NCBI GenBank assembly: GCA_964617375.1
Contig: CAZTXQ010000019.1
Location: forward strand, 1 to 47,960
Reading direction: 5' to 3'
Length of the DNA stretch: 47,960 bases
Origin: Firm-13 sp964617375
Lineage (GTDB): Bacteria; Bacillota; Clostridia; Saccharofermentanales; Saccharofermentanaceae
Translations under genes and position numbers: made by a program
Notes under the pieces: model-generated
Told to the model about the DNA's origin: nothing
What the model saw: the letters and a program-made list of their open reading frames with translations, nothing else
Databases searched by the model: none
Part shown: positions 1 to 9,054 of the stretch, one piece after another
Layout: each line of letters begins with the position of its first letter
Position numbering within the stretch: position 1 is the first letter of the stretch

Positions 1-60
1 GGATAGAGCAACAGCCTTCTAAGCTGTGGGTCGGAGGTTCGAGTCCTCCTAGGCTCACCA
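1..60 (+). tRNA. tRNA-Arg (anticodon TCT), 5' end cut off by the window edge
   Basis: The anticodon stem (11-15 with 23-27) closes a seven-base loop with TCT at 18-20. A T arm with the TTCGAGT loop and an encoded 3' CCA at 58-60 follow. The 5' acceptor strand and part of the D arm lie before the window. Confidence 0.93.
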
Positions 61-68
61 TTATGAAG

Positions 69-118
69 AGAGGATCAATAAGCGGATTTTGTTCGCTTGA
101 TGAAGCCTCTTTTTTTTT
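69..118 (+). terminator. Rho-independent terminator after tRNA-Arg
   Basis: AGAGG at 69-73 pairs with CCTCT at 106-110, with further inner pairing of AAGCG with CGCTT, and a run of T follows to 118. It separates the tRNA from the topoisomerase operon. Confidence 0.8.
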
Positions 119-132
119 GCCCGCCATTGTTG

Positions 133-141
133 TGTTATAAT
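133..141 (+). promoter_or_regulatory. Extended -10 promoter of the topoisomerase operon
   Basis: TGTTATAAT is a perfect extended -10 hexamer (TATAAT at 136-141). No good -35 is seen at 17 bp, as is usual for extended -10 promoters. The SD is AGAAGGGG at 160-167, just before the ATG at 177. Confidence 0.6.
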
Positions 142-176
142 CAGAACCGTCAAACCATCAGAAGGGGACTGTATTC

Positions 177-2162
177 ATGACGAAAAAACCCGCATACGAC
201 AACAACAGCATCTCATCACTGAAAGGTGCCGACCGCGTACGGAAACGTCCGGGTGTTATTTTCGGTTCGGACGGACTGGAAGGCTGCGAACATTCCTTTT
301 TTGAGATTCTGTCCAATTCGATCGACGAAGCCAGAGAAGGCCACGGCGACAAAATTGACGTGATCCGTTTTGCCGACGGTTCGATTCAGGTAGAAGACTA
401 CGGACGCGGAATCCCTTTGGACTATAATACGAAGGAAGAGCGTTTCAACTGGGAACTTGTTTACTGCGAACTGTATGCAGGCGGTAAATATAATAACAAT
501 TCCGGCGAAAACTACGAATTCAGCCTGGGACTGAACGGTCTTGGAGCTTGTGCAACGCAATACGCCTCCGAATATTTTGACGTGCAGGTTTTCAGGGACG
601 GATATAAGTACTCCCTTCATTTTGAAAAGGGCGAAAATATCGGGGGACTCGCAAAGGAACCGACGCGTTTTAAAAGAACGGGAACCATTCAGAAATGGAA
701 GCCGGACCGTGAAGTATTTACCGATATCCAGATTCCCGCGGAGTCTTTTCTCCAGATCATCAAGCGTCAGGCCGTCGTCAACAGCGGCGTGACCTTTCAT
801 TTTTCCGATCTGGCAAACGGGCAGGAATATACCTTCTGCTACCCGCAGGGTATTTTAGGGTATGTCGAGGAAGTGAACGAAGGAAAAGGTATCTCAGCAC
901 CGTATTCGTTCGAAAGTACGGGCCGGGGAAAAGACCGTGACGACAAGCCCGAATATAAGGTGCAGTCTCAGGTTGCATTCTGCTTCAATAACGAAGTGAA
1001 TCTTATCGAGTACTATCACAATTCCAGTTTTCTCGAACACGGCGGAGCACCCGACAAGGCTGTGCGCGCTGCATTTACGGCGGAAATCGATAAACAGATA
1101 CGTGCCCGAGACAAGTACAAGGCGAATGAGAGCAAGATTACGTTTCAGGACATCGCAGACAGTCTTATTCTCGTTACGAGCTCCTTTTCCACGCAGACGA
1201 GCTATGAGAACCAGACCAAGAAAGCCATCAGCAACAAGTTTATTCAGGACTTTATGAATGATCTGATCCGGCAGAGGATGGAGATCTGGTTCATCGAGAA
1301 CAAACCGGATGCCGATAAGGTCATCGAGCAGCTGCTGATCAATAAGAGAAGCCGTGAGAACGCCGAGAAGACCCGTCTCAATGTAAAAAAGAAGCTGATG
1401 GGGAATATTGACTTAAATAACCGCGTCAAGAAATTTGTCGACTGTCGAACCAAGGATGTGTCCGAGCGAGAGATCTACATTGTTGAAGGTGATTCAGCTT
1501 TGGGCTCCTGCAAGATGGGCCGGGACGCGGAATTTCAGGCGATTATGCCGGTCCGGGGAAAAATACTGAATTGCCTTAAGGCCGACTACGATGTCATTTT
1601 TAAGAGTGAAATTATTGTCGATCTCCTTAAGGTCCTCGGCTGCGGAGTCGAAATCAACTCCAAACACAACAAAGATCTTTCGTCCTTTGAATTAAATCTT
1701 CTTCGATGGAACAAGATCATTATCTGTACCGATGCCGACGTAGACGGTTTCCAGATCCGTACACTGATACTCGCGATGCTTTACCGCCTTACCCCGACAC
1801 TGATCGAGGAGGGAAAGGTATTTATCGCGGAATCTCCTCTTTTCGAGATAACCTATAAGAACAAAAAGGAAGAGAAAACGGAGTTTGCGTATACCGAAAA
1901 AGAGCGCATAGAGATTCTTGCAAAATATCCCCCGGATTCCTGTATGATTCAGCGGTCCAAGGGACTCGGTGAGAATGAACCGGAAATGATGTGGCTTACG
2001 ACGATGAGCCCTGCAACCAGAAGGCTGATAAAAGTCATTCCGTCCGACGCGAAAATGACGGCGGAGGTTTTTGATCTTCTCCTCGGAGACAATCTGCAGG
2101 GTAGAAAGACACATATTGAGAAGGACGGACATCTGTATCTCGATCAGCTGGATATCGGCTGA
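177..2162 (+). CDS. parE: Type IIA DNA topoisomerase, ATPase subunit B (ParE/GyrB family, divergent topo IV type)
   Basis: This is the ATPase and TOPRIM subunit of a topoisomerase that passes one DNA duplex through another. The 661 residues start with a GHKL ATPase (catalytic Glu43, Asn47 and Asp74 before GRGIP), in which the usual GLHGVG lid motif reads GLNGLG. The TOPRIM domain has EGDSA and the metal-binding DADVDG, and the QRSKGLGE motif lies near the C-terminus. The length fits ParE or short GyrB. The A subunit follows after 50 bp, so the two make one A2B2 enzyme. It looks like the divergent second pair of Clostridia rather than housekeeping gyrase; the partner lacks a GyrA box, which favours decatenation and relaxation over supercoiling. 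The B-subunit family is sure; the topo IV label is an inference. Confidence 0.9.
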   Translation: MTKKPAYDNNSISSLKGADRVRKRPGVIFGSDGLEGCEHSFFEILSNSIDEAREGHGDKIDVIRFADGSIQVEDYGRGIPLDYNTKEERFNWELVYCELYAGGKYNNNSGENYEFSLGLNGLGACATQYASEYFDVQVFRDGYKYSLHFEKGENIGGLAKEPTRFKRTGTIQKWKPDREVFTDIQIPAESFLQIIKRQAVVNSGVTFHFSDLANGQEYTFCYPQGILGYVEEVNEGKGISAPYSFESTGRGKDRDDKPEYKVQSQVAFCFNNEVNLIEYYHNSSFLEHGGAPDKAVRAAFTAEIDKQIRARDKYKANESKITFQDIADSLILVTSSFSTQTSYENQTKKAISNKFIQDFMNDLIRQRMEIWFIENKPDADKVIEQLLINKRSRENAEKTRLNVKKKLMGNIDLNNRVKKFVDCRTKDVSEREIYIVEGDSALGSCKMGRDAEFQAIMPVRGKILNCLKADYDVIFKSEIIVDLLKVLGCGVEINSKHNKDLSSFELNLLRWNKIIICTDADVDGFQIRTLILAMLYRLTPTLIEEGKVFIAESPLFEITYKNKKEEKTEFAYTEKERIEILAKYPPDSCMIQRSKGLGENEPEMMWLTTMSPATRRLIKVIPSDAKMTAEVFDLLLGDNLQGRKTHIEKDGHLYLDQLDIG

Positions 2163-2212
2163 CTTCCCATTGCGTTATAAGAAAGCATCGGATTTCCCGA
2201 AGGAGATAAGAC

Positions 2213-4483
2213 ATGAGTACAACCGGTCATAAGGATAATGAACAGAAAAACAAGGGACATTCCAAAAAGGGTGATCCGGTTGCCGCAGAAACGGTGAAGC
2301 GCGAGCATCCGTCGACGGATCAGGCGATTACCGATACTCTTGAAACCAACTATATGCCCTATGCGATGAGTGTTATCGTATCACGCGCGATTCCCGAAAT
2401 CGACGGGTTTAAGCCTTCGCACAGAAAGCTCCTGTACACGATGTACAAGATGGGTCTTTTGACGGGAAACCGTTCCAAATCGGCCAATGTAGTCGGACAG
2501 ACGATGAGATTGAACCCGCACGGCGATATGGCGATTTATGAGACGATGGTCCGTCTTACACGCGGAAATGGCTCGCTTCTCCATCCGTATGTCGATTCGA
2601 AGGGTAATTTTGGCCGACAGTACTCCCGCGATATGCAATTTGCCGCAGCCCGATACACAGAGGTCAAATTAGACAAGCTCTGCGAAGAAATCTTTCGGGG
2701 CATGGACAAAAATGCCATCGATTTCATGGATAACTATGACGGTACCTTAAAGGAACCGGTCCTTTTACCTGCAAGTTTTCCGTCCATTCTGGTCAACAGC
2801 AACCAGGGTATTGCCGTCGGTATGGCGTCCAATATCTGCTCATTCAATATTCGCGAAGTCTGCGAAGCGACCATCGCCTATATGAAGGATCCGCAGGTGG
2901 ATCTGATTGAAATCATGCCGGCTCCCGATTTTTCGGGCGGAGGAACGATTCTTTACGACAAGGCCGAGATGCTGCAGGTGTACGAGACCGGCCGCGGCGG
3001 TATCAAGATCCGTGCCAAGTACAGAGTCGACAAGAAGAACAATATGATCGAGATCTATGAGATTCCGTACACGACAACCGCGGAGGCGATTATCGACGAG
3101 GTCATCGAGCTGGTCCGTTCCGGCAAAATCAAGGAAATCAACGATGTTCGCGACGAGACGGATCTCGATGGCTTGAAAATTACGATCGAATGCAAGCGCG
3201 GCGTGGACCATGACAACCTGATGACCAAGCTGTACCGCTTCACCAAGCTGCAGGATACTTTTTCGTGCAATTTCAATGTGCTGATCAACGGAATGCCGCG
3301 AGTTCTTGGTGTAAGAGCACTCCTTGCCGAATGGCTTGTGTGGCGCAGAAGCTGTCAGAAGCGTGAGGTCCTTTATGATCTCGAGCGGAAGCAGGATAAA
3401 CTTCATCTTCTGGACGGTCTTGCCAAGATCCTTCTGGATATCGACAAGGCAATTAAGATCATTCGAAACACGGAACTCGAAGCCGATGTTGTCCCCAACC
3501 TGATGACAGGCTTTGCGATTGACGCGATTCAGGCGGAATATGTAGCTGAAATTAAGCTCCGAAACATTAACCATCAGTATATTTTGAACCGTATCGCAGA
3601 TCGCGAGGCTCTTATCAAGGAAATCAGCGATCTCGAGGATATCTTAAAGAAGCCGCATCGAATTGACGCCATGATTATAAAGACTTTGGAGAATGTCGCC
3701 AAAAAGTACGGCAAAGACAGAAGAAGCGAAATTCAGCATGTCGACGAAGTAGAGACGTTCTCGACAGATCAGATGATCGAAGATTACCGGCTCAAATTGT
3801 TCCTTACGGAGCATGGTTATATCAAGAAGATTCCGCTGACTTCCCTGCGAAGTGCCGGCGAACTTAAGACCAAGGAAGAAGACCGGATTCTGATGGAGCT
3901 TGAAGGGAAGAACAAGAGTGATATTCTCTTTTTCTCCGATCACTGCAATGTATACAAGATGCGCGCCTTCGAACTTGCGGATACTAAGCCTTCCGAGCTT
4001 GGCGGGTATCTTGCCAATATTCTTCAGATGGAAGACGGCGAGAAGATTCTTTTCATGCATAACACGGAAGACTACAGCGGAGATATTCTTTTCTCTTTTG
4101 AAAACGGGAAAATGTCCAAAGTTATTCTGAAGGCGTATGAGACCAAGACGAACCGCAAAAAGCTGCTTCATGCCTGCTGCGAGGCATCTCCGATCACGGC
4201 TATCCATTATTTGACCGCGGACACGGATTTCGCCGCGTTTTCCAATCTTCGGAAAGCCATCGTTTTTTCGAGCAGCCTTATCCCTGTGAAAACAACGAGA
4301 TCTTCCCAGGGCGTTCAGGTTCTCGTATCCAAGAAAGGCAGTGTTCTTACCTCGGTCGTAAAACTGGAGAATTCGGGCTTTGCGGATCCGGAGTATTACC
4401 GGATACGCAGAACGCCCGCGGTAGGTTATTATTTGAAGGAAGAGACGATCGTGAATCGTCAGATCGGTCTGGGGGAAGTATAA
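2213..4483 (+). CDS. parC: Type IIA DNA topoisomerase, DNA cleavage subunit A (ParC/GyrA family, divergent topo IV type)
   Basis: The 756-residue subunit cuts and rejoins DNA through Tyr148, in AAARYTE. An extra basic and polar N-terminal tail of about 35 residues precedes the winged-helix domain. The quinolone-determining segment reads NPHGDMAIYE, so Met106 stands where most gyrases and topo IVs have Ser, and Glu110 stands at the acidic position. The C-terminal third is a beta-pinwheel, but I see no GyrA box (QRRGGKG), which argues for a relaxing/decatenating enzyme. The SD AGGAG at 2201-2205 supports the ATG. The stop lies 3 bp before the next gene, so all three are probably cotranscribed. 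Confidence 0.9.
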   Translation: MSTTGHKDNEQKNKGHSKKGDPVAAETVKREHPSTDQAITDTLETNYMPYAMSVIVSRAIPEIDGFKPSHRKLLYTMYKMGLLTGNRSKSANVVGQTMRLNPHGDMAIYETMVRLTRGNGSLLHPYVDSKGNFGRQYSRDMQFAAARYTEVKLDKLCEEIFRGMDKNAIDFMDNYDGTLKEPVLLPASFPSILVNSNQGIAVGMASNICSFNIREVCEATIAYMKDPQVDLIEIMPAPDFSGGGTILYDKAEMLQVYETGRGGIKIRAKYRVDKKNNMIEIYEIPYTTTAEAIIDEVIELVRSGKIKEINDVRDETDLDGLKITIECKRGVDHDNLMTKLYRFTKLQDTFSCNFNVLINGMPRVLGVRALLAEWLVWRRSCQKREVLYDLERKQDKLHLLDGLAKILLDIDKAIKIIRNTELEADVVPNLMTGFAIDAIQAEYVAEIKLRNINHQYILNRIADREALIKEISDLEDILKKPHRIDAMIIKTLENVAKKYGKDRRSEIQHVDEVETFSTDQMIEDYRLKLFLTEHGYIKKIPLTSLRSAGELKTKEEDRILMELEGKNKSDILFFSDHCNVYKMRAFELADTKPSELGGYLANILQMEDGEKILFMHNTEDYSGDILFSFENGKMSKVILKAYETKTNRKKLLHACCEASPITAIHYLTADTDFAAFSNLRKAIVFSSSLIPVKTTRSSQGVQVLVSKKGSVLTSVVKLENSGFADPEYYRIRRTPAVGYYLKEETIVNRQIGLGEV

Positions 4484-4486
4484 ACC

Positions 4487-6361
4487 ATGCCCGGCGAGTA
4501 TTATTTCGGAGACAGGCCCGACGAATCGGGATCTCTTATCAGAAAAATTCTGATCTGGATCTGCACGGCCGCGCTGATAACGGCAGCCGTCGTGTTCGGC
4601 TGGCTGTACGTCTATAACAGACAACTCTCCTCGGTATTGCCGTCGTTTGAAAATGCGCTTGAAAATCACGAATACACGAAAGCACTTACGATGTACCGCG
4701 ATATTCAGGCGGAAGTACTGGGCAGGGATCCCGACGATACGAAGGCGGATTCTCAGGAGAAAATGGTTCTCGCGGAGATGGAGAGCATTGTATATGCCCG
4801 CGTCGATTCGATTGAAACGAGCATTAGAAATGACCGGTATACTCCGGTTGCCGACGACCGCGCGTTCCTCGAGCAGATGGGCGAGCTTACGGGAGCGAGG
4901 CTTTCCCTGTGGCTCGAGAGCCTGTGCGGAGAATTTCTTCTGGGTACCATAGAAAAACCGGCGCTGGAATTCATTTTCTCGCAGGTCGGAGATTATACGA
5001 ATATTGTCTCTTCCGCCGCTCCGCTCAAAAAGGAGCTCGACTCGATCGAGATATATAGGGGAGATGTTCAGACTGCCGAGCAGTATTTTGCTGCAAAATC
5101 CTATATAGAGGCTGTCGACAAGTACGAAGATATCATCAGCCATACGACCGGTTTTGTAAACGAGTATGCCAGTGCGCGCTTAAGTGACTGCGAGAAAGAA
5201 ATGTACGACCCGATCATGGCGGAGTGCGACGAGCTTCTGCTGTCCTATCAGTATTACACGGCTGAAAACATCCTGTCGGATCTTGCCCGGATCTTTCCGG
5301 ATGACCAGAAGGTCCAGGCCAAGCTTCTCGAAGCCACCAGCAATACCTCGATTGTCGTAAATTACACGGACAAGGTAGAGGTACTGTGTGTGAAGCCTCT
5401 GATTGCGGATGCGGATCTTGCTTTTTCGGCGGCAAACAGCGGGAATACGGATTCTCTGATGCTCACGACGTCGGAATTCAAGGCGATACTCGAGCAGCTT
5501 TATGCGAATAATTATATTCTCGTTGACATACACAGCATGGCGGATTTGAGCAGTGAGACCACTGTTTCTCAACTTGCCTTCAAGATCCCGGAAGGCAAGA
5601 AGCCGCTTGTCATCATACTCGAAAACGTAAATTATTCTGCGTATCAGACCGGCCTGGGGATCTCAAGCAGACTTGTCCTTAACGATCAGAACCAGGTCTG
5701 TGCGGAATATGTAAATGCTGCCGGGCAATCCGTAACAAGCCGCGATGCGGAAGCGATCGGAATTCTCGATGCCTTTGTCGATCTGCATCCGGATTTTTCT
5801 TTCAACGGTGCCAAGGGAATCATCGCATTTACCGGCTATGAGACGGTTATGGGCTACATAACCGACGCGGATCAGGTCGATGACCGAAATGCCGCGCTGT
5901 CGGCTATGGGCGCTGCGAGCATTAGCCCGACAGAAGAGCAAATCAGTAAGAACCGCGAGACTGTTATTGCGATTATGGACAGACTCAAGGAGACCGGATG
6001 GTCTCTGGCGTCGTCCACATACGGCTTTATCAACGCAAATGACTGCGATATGGATACGATCAAGAATGACACGAACAAGTGGCTGGATCAGGTCTCAAGC
6101 CTTACGGGGGAGGCGGATATTCTCGTGTATCCGAATGGAAACTTTATTAAGGGATCGGACCCGCGTGCCGTATTTCTTAAGGAGAATGGTTTCAGGATCT
6201 TTTTCGGAGTCGGCCCCACGCCGTATTACACGTTCGGCAACAATTACCTGTATCTTGACCGGACCATGCTGAACGGTGATACGCTTCGGACGCTTTCCTT
6301 TGAAGGTGTCTTTGATGCGCGGTCGGTCTATGACGCGAAAAGAACAAGACCCTTTTCCTGA
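4487..6361 (+). CDS. Membrane-anchored protein with a helical repeat region and a degenerate polysaccharide-deacetylase-like domain
   Basis: The 624 residues begin with a short cytoplasmic tail and one membrane helix (about 19-43). Residues 45-290 are helical and TPR-like. From about 295 the order of elements resembles a NodB polysaccharide deacetylase: a TTSEFKAILEQL helix, a KPLVIIL strand (372-378), a GWSLAS segment (504-509) and YPNGN (549-553). The catalytic motifs are lost: the TFDDG site reads ILENV at 377-381, and the HTxxH site reads STYGF at 510-514. If the fold is right, the protein is probably a non-enzymatic, wall- or sugar-binding pseudo-deacetylase outside the membrane. It starts 3 bp after the topoisomerase A stop, an unexpected partner. 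The fold call rests on motif order only. Confidence 0.6.
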   Translation: MPGEYYFGDRPDESGSLIRKILIWICTAALITAAVVFGWLYVYNRQLSSVLPSFENALENHEYTKALTMYRDIQAEVLGRDPDDTKADSQEKMVLAEMESIVYARVDSIETSIRNDRYTPVADDRAFLEQMGELTGARLSLWLESLCGEFLLGTIEKPALEFIFSQVGDYTNIVSSAAPLKKELDSIEIYRGDVQTAEQYFAAKSYIEAVDKYEDIISHTTGFVNEYASARLSDCEKEMYDPIMAECDELLLSYQYYTAENILSDLARIFPDDQKVQAKLLEATSNTSIVVNYTDKVEVLCVKPLIADADLAFSAANSGNTDSLMLTTSEFKAILEQLYANNYILVDIHSMADLSSETTVSQLAFKIPEGKKPLVIILENVNYSAYQTGLGISSRLVLNDQNQVCAEYVNAAGQSVTSRDAEAIGILDAFVDLHPDFSFNGAKGIIAFTGYETVMGYITDADQVDDRNAALSAMGAASISPTEEQISKNRETVIAIMDRLKETGWSLASSTYGFINANDCDMDTIKNDTNKWLDQVSSLTGEADILVYPNGNFIKGSDPRAVFLKENGFRIFFGVGPTPYYTFGNNYLYLDRTMLNGDTLRTLSFEGVFDARSVYDAKRTRPFS

Positions 6362-6433
6362 TCATCACCGGTCTGGAATGAAGGACAGCTCTCCCGACCG
6401 GCAGCGTCGCAATAAATTAACAAATCCATTCGC

Positions 6434-6461
6434 TTTACTGTGCGGTCCCGTATGATATTCT
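6434..6461 (+). promoter_or_regulatory. Possible promoter before the transglutaminase lipoprotein
   Basis: TTTACT (6434-6439), a 16 bp spacer and TATTCT (6456-6461) lie in the 140 bp after the topoisomerase operon. The match is moderate. Confidence 0.35.
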
Positions 6462-6501
6462 AAAGACAGAATTCATTTTCTTTTATAAGGAAGGTGCGGA
6501 T

Positions 6502-7557
6502 ATCAAGTACATTTATGACCGCTTAACAAAACCGGATGAACCGGATAAGAAAGGATTGGCAAAGCCTCGCCGCCGTATCGCGATCGTGGCTTTGGCTCTT
6601 GTCCTTGCTCTAGCCTTTGTTTCCGCCTGCGGATACAAACCGATCTCAGAAGAGGCGTATCAGACACTGGCCTCATCCCTGCAAAACGACATCATGCAGC
6701 TTCTTCCGACGACCGTTCCGCAGGAAGGAGAATTCAATGTCTCCGATGCTGGAAAAGTAAACGAAATCGGCAGCAGGCAGGATCTGTTCTTTGTCTTGCA
6801 GGAGGCCCTGTACAATTTCGATTCGGAGATATATATAAGCATTGAAAAATATGATCTATTCAGTCAGTACTGGTCTGAACTCGCAAATGATGGAGCGCTT
6901 CATTCGGCTTATGAGACGAGCGAGGTAAAGGTTGAATATGACAACAAGACTCCGTGTACAATCCGCCTGATGTTTGAGTATAATGCGGCAGGACAGATCT
7001 TAAGAGCGCTGAAAAACGGAGATCCAATGCAATTTAAGGACTCAAACGCAACTCTTTTATATGAGAAGGCCGAGGCTATACTGGGCGAGGCAACAGCGCC
7101 GGATATGACCGACACGCAAAAAGAGATCGCCATTCATGATTACATCATACAAAATACAAAATACAGTACGGATGGCAACCAGGAACGTCTCGCGACCGCC
7201 GAAAGTGTTTTGCTCGACTGCATCGGACAGTGTCAGGGTTATTCCGAGGCGTTTGGCCTTCTGCTGGAATTGTCAGGTATATCAACGAGAATTGTATCCG
7301 GCAGCGCGGCGGGTTCGGACGGTATTTATGTGGCGCATGCCTGGAATCAGGTGTTGATCGATAACGTCTGGTACAATGCGGATATCACCTGGGATGACCC
7401 GGTACCGGACACGGGCGATTACGCTTCACGGACGTATATGAACCGTTCCGACGACTTTATGAGAGCTGACCACAAATGGTCCGATCTGTTTCAAACCTGC
7501 GAAGTGGATTTTCCGATCATTCCGACAGAAGATTTGGCATCATCAGATATATCTTAG
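6502..7557 (+). CDS. Transglutaminase-like lipoprotein, probably with a non-canonical ATC start
   Basis: The protein carries a signal peptide (KPRRR, a hydrophobic stretch, lipobox VSAC), so it should be lipid-anchored outside the membrane. The C-terminal half is a transglutaminase-like cysteine domain with the full triad: Cys in GQCQGY, His in AHAWNQ and Asp in ADITWDD (Cys226, His261 and Asp276 when counted from the TTG at 6556). Such domains cleave or crosslink peptides; the substrate is unknown. The only usual start, TTG at 6556, directly abuts an AGGA with no spacing. A strong SD (AAGGAAGG, 6487-6494) lies 7 nt before an in-frame ATC at 6502, which would add 18 residues. I prefer 6502; 6556 would give a 333-residue protein with the same domains. 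Confidence 0.8.
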   Translation: MKYIYDRLTKPDEPDKKGLAKPRRRIAIVALALVLALAFVSACGYKPISEEAYQTLASSLQNDIMQLLPTTVPQEGEFNVSDAGKVNEIGSRQDLFFVLQEALYNFDSEIYISIEKYDLFSQYWSELANDGALHSAYETSEVKVEYDNKTPCTIRLMFEYNAAGQILRALKNGDPMQFKDSNATLLYEKAEAILGEATAPDMTDTQKEIAIHDYIIQNTKYSTDGNQERLATAESVLLDCIGQCQGYSEAFGLLLELSGISTRIVSGSAAGSDGIYVAHAWNQVLIDNVWYNADITWDDPVPDTGDYASRTYMNRSDDFMRADHKWSDLFQTCEVDFPIIPTEDLASSDIS

Positions 7558-7576
7558 GGAAAATATCAATAATGTA

Positions 7577-7606
7577 TTGGACGAATCTTTGTTAAAACAT
7601 TATAAT
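7577..7606 (+). promoter_or_regulatory. Promoter of the PH-domain gene
   Basis: TTGGAC (7577-7582), an 18 bp spacer and a perfect TATAAT (7601-7606) lie just after the lipoprotein gene and upstream of the ATG at 7644. Confidence 0.6.
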
Positions 7607-7643
7607 ATTTGTATTGTCCGAAAGGATTGCGCGGAGGTGCATT

Positions 7644-8087
7644 ATGACCAAAAAAGCAGAATCGGAACAGGTTAAGAATTTACTGGTTGATGATGAGATC
7701 TTGTGGAAAGACCGCAAGAGATATTTGGGACTTCCGATCTCTTTCACGGTATACAGCCTTGATAACAACCGGCTGTATGTTAAGAGGGGCTTTTTCAATT
7801 CGGTAGTGGATGAATTGCTGCTGTACCGTGTTCTGGATGTGAAGCTTTCGAGGTCTCTTGGACAGAAGATTTTCCGTGTCGGATCGATTACGCTGATGAC
7901 AGCAGACCAGAGCAATCCGACTCTCGTTATTAAGAATATTAAGAATTCGGACAGAACCCGTAAGCTGCTCAGCAATATTGTGGAGCGCGAGCGCAACGAG
8001 AAGCGTATAATGGGCAAGGAGATGTTCGGCGCATCCGGCATGGGTATTGCCGATGATATCGAGATGCACGAACACGGAATGAACTGA
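7644..8087 (+). CDS. Small PH-domain (bacterial PH, YdbS/DUF304-like) protein
   Basis: This 147-residue protein has the pattern of a bacterial pleckstrin-homology domain: a DDEILWKDRKRYLGLP opening, a run of beta strands, YRVLDVKLSRSLGQKIFRVGSITL in the middle (here about residues 60-85), and a closing helix about 100-120. No membrane segment is seen, so it is probably cytoplasmic. The start is the ATG at 7644, which has a strong GGAGGT at 7633-7638; an upstream in-frame TTG at 7614 is less likely. The role is unknown; related domains often act as oligomeric scaffolds. It has its own promoter and precedes the sirtuin gene. Confidence 0.7.
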   Translation: MTKKAESEQVKNLLVDDEILWKDRKRYLGLPISFTVYSLDNNRLYVKRGFFNSVVDELLLYRVLDVKLSRSLGQKIFRVGSITLMTADQSNPTLVIKNIKNSDRTRKLLSNIVERERNEKRIMGKEMFGASGMGIADDIEMHEHGMN

Positions 8088-8117
8088 TCAATGAATGCCT
8101 GTTATTGTTGATCCTTA

Positions 8118-9029
8118 ATGGATCAAACTGTTTCAGGGGATGGGACAAAGCGAGTGGAAACAAGACTGGATCGATATGAAGGTGCACGCGAAAAGAAGCT
8201 TGCCCAGCTGGCCGATCTGATTGCCAATTCGGATAATATTGTTTTTCTCGGCGGGGCGGGGGTATCCACCGAGAGCGGTATTCCCGATTTTCGCAGCGGA
8301 CACGGTATCTATAATCAGGACAGCGGCTTATCCTTCCGTCCCGTTGATATCATCAGCCATTCCTTTTTTGTCGATCATCCCAAAGAATTCTATGACTTTT
8401 ATAAGCGCAAGCTTTGCTATCCGAAGGCCAAGCCGAACAAGGCTCACAAGGCTCTGGTACGTCTGGAGAAGCAGGGTAAGCTTAAGGCTGTTATAACGCA
8501 GAATATTGATAATCTGCATCAGATGGCAGGGAGCAAGGTGACTGTCGAGCTTCATGGCTCCGTTCACCGTAATTACTGTATGTCCTGCAAGGAGCCGTAC
8601 TCGCTCGATTATGTACTCGCGAGCGAAGGAATCCCGGTATGCTCGAAATGCGGCGGAATGGTTCGGCCGGATGTCGTGCTGTACGAGGAGCATCTGGACC
8701 ATGTCAATATCGACAATGCAATCGCCTTCATCGAGAAGGCAGACCTTCTGATTATCGGCGGAACATCGCTTACCGTATATCCGGCTGCAACGTTCGCGCA
8801 GTTTCTCCCTCATGACCGTGTAGTAATTATCAATAAGAGCTCGACGTATCTGGATCTTCAGGCTATGCTGACCATCCATGACAGCATTGGAGATGTGCTT
8901 GACGAGGTGATTCCCAAAACGGTCCGGGCCGCCAAGAGTTCTTCGTCGGGGGCAAAGAAGAAGCCTTCGGCCAGGAAACCGGTCAAACGGTTAAGCGACG
9001 AGCTCGTTGATCCCGGCAATCCGTTATAA
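8118..9029 (+). CDS. NAD-dependent protein deacylase, Sir2 family
   Basis: The enzyme removes acyl groups from lysines using NAD+ and releases nicotinamide. Seen: the NAD-binding GAGVSTESGIPDFRS (46-60), TQNID (127-131), the catalytic His146 in ELHGS, and a zinc knuckle with Cys154, Cys157, Cys175 and Cys178. After the core there is a basic, serine- and lysine-rich tail of about 35 residues, unusual for bacterial sirtuins. The start is uncertain: the ATG at 8118 has no clear SD, and a GTG at 8154 (weak GGGA upstream) would remove 12 residues without touching the domain. It lies 30 bp after the PH-domain gene and converges with the ABC transporter gene. Confidence 0.93.
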   Translation: MDQTVSGDGTKRVETRLDRYEGAREKKLAQLADLIANSDNIVFLGGAGVSTESGIPDFRSGHGIYNQDSGLSFRPVDIISHSFFVDHPKEFYDFYKRKLCYPKAKPNKAHKALVRLEKQGKLKAVITQNIDNLHQMAGSKVTVELHGSVHRNYCMSCKEPYSLDYVLASEGIPVCSKCGGMVRPDVVLYEEHLDHVNIDNAIAFIEKADLLIIGGTSLTVYPAATFAQFLPHDRVVIINKSSTYLDLQAMLTIHDSIGDVLDEVIPKTVRAAKSSSSGAKKKPSARKPVKRLSDELVDPGNPL

Positions 9030-9054
9030 CCGGATCGCCAGGATTTCCCGCTTC

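Noticed and set aside
3644..5143. Minus-strand open frame of 499 residues across the topoisomerase A and pseudo-deacetylase genes
   Set aside because: It spans two well-supported genes on the other strand and has an Arg-rich composition typical of a shadow frame.
6362..6410. Inverted repeat CCGGTC/GACCGG after the topoisomerase operon as a terminator
   Set aside because: The loop is about 22 bases and no T run follows.
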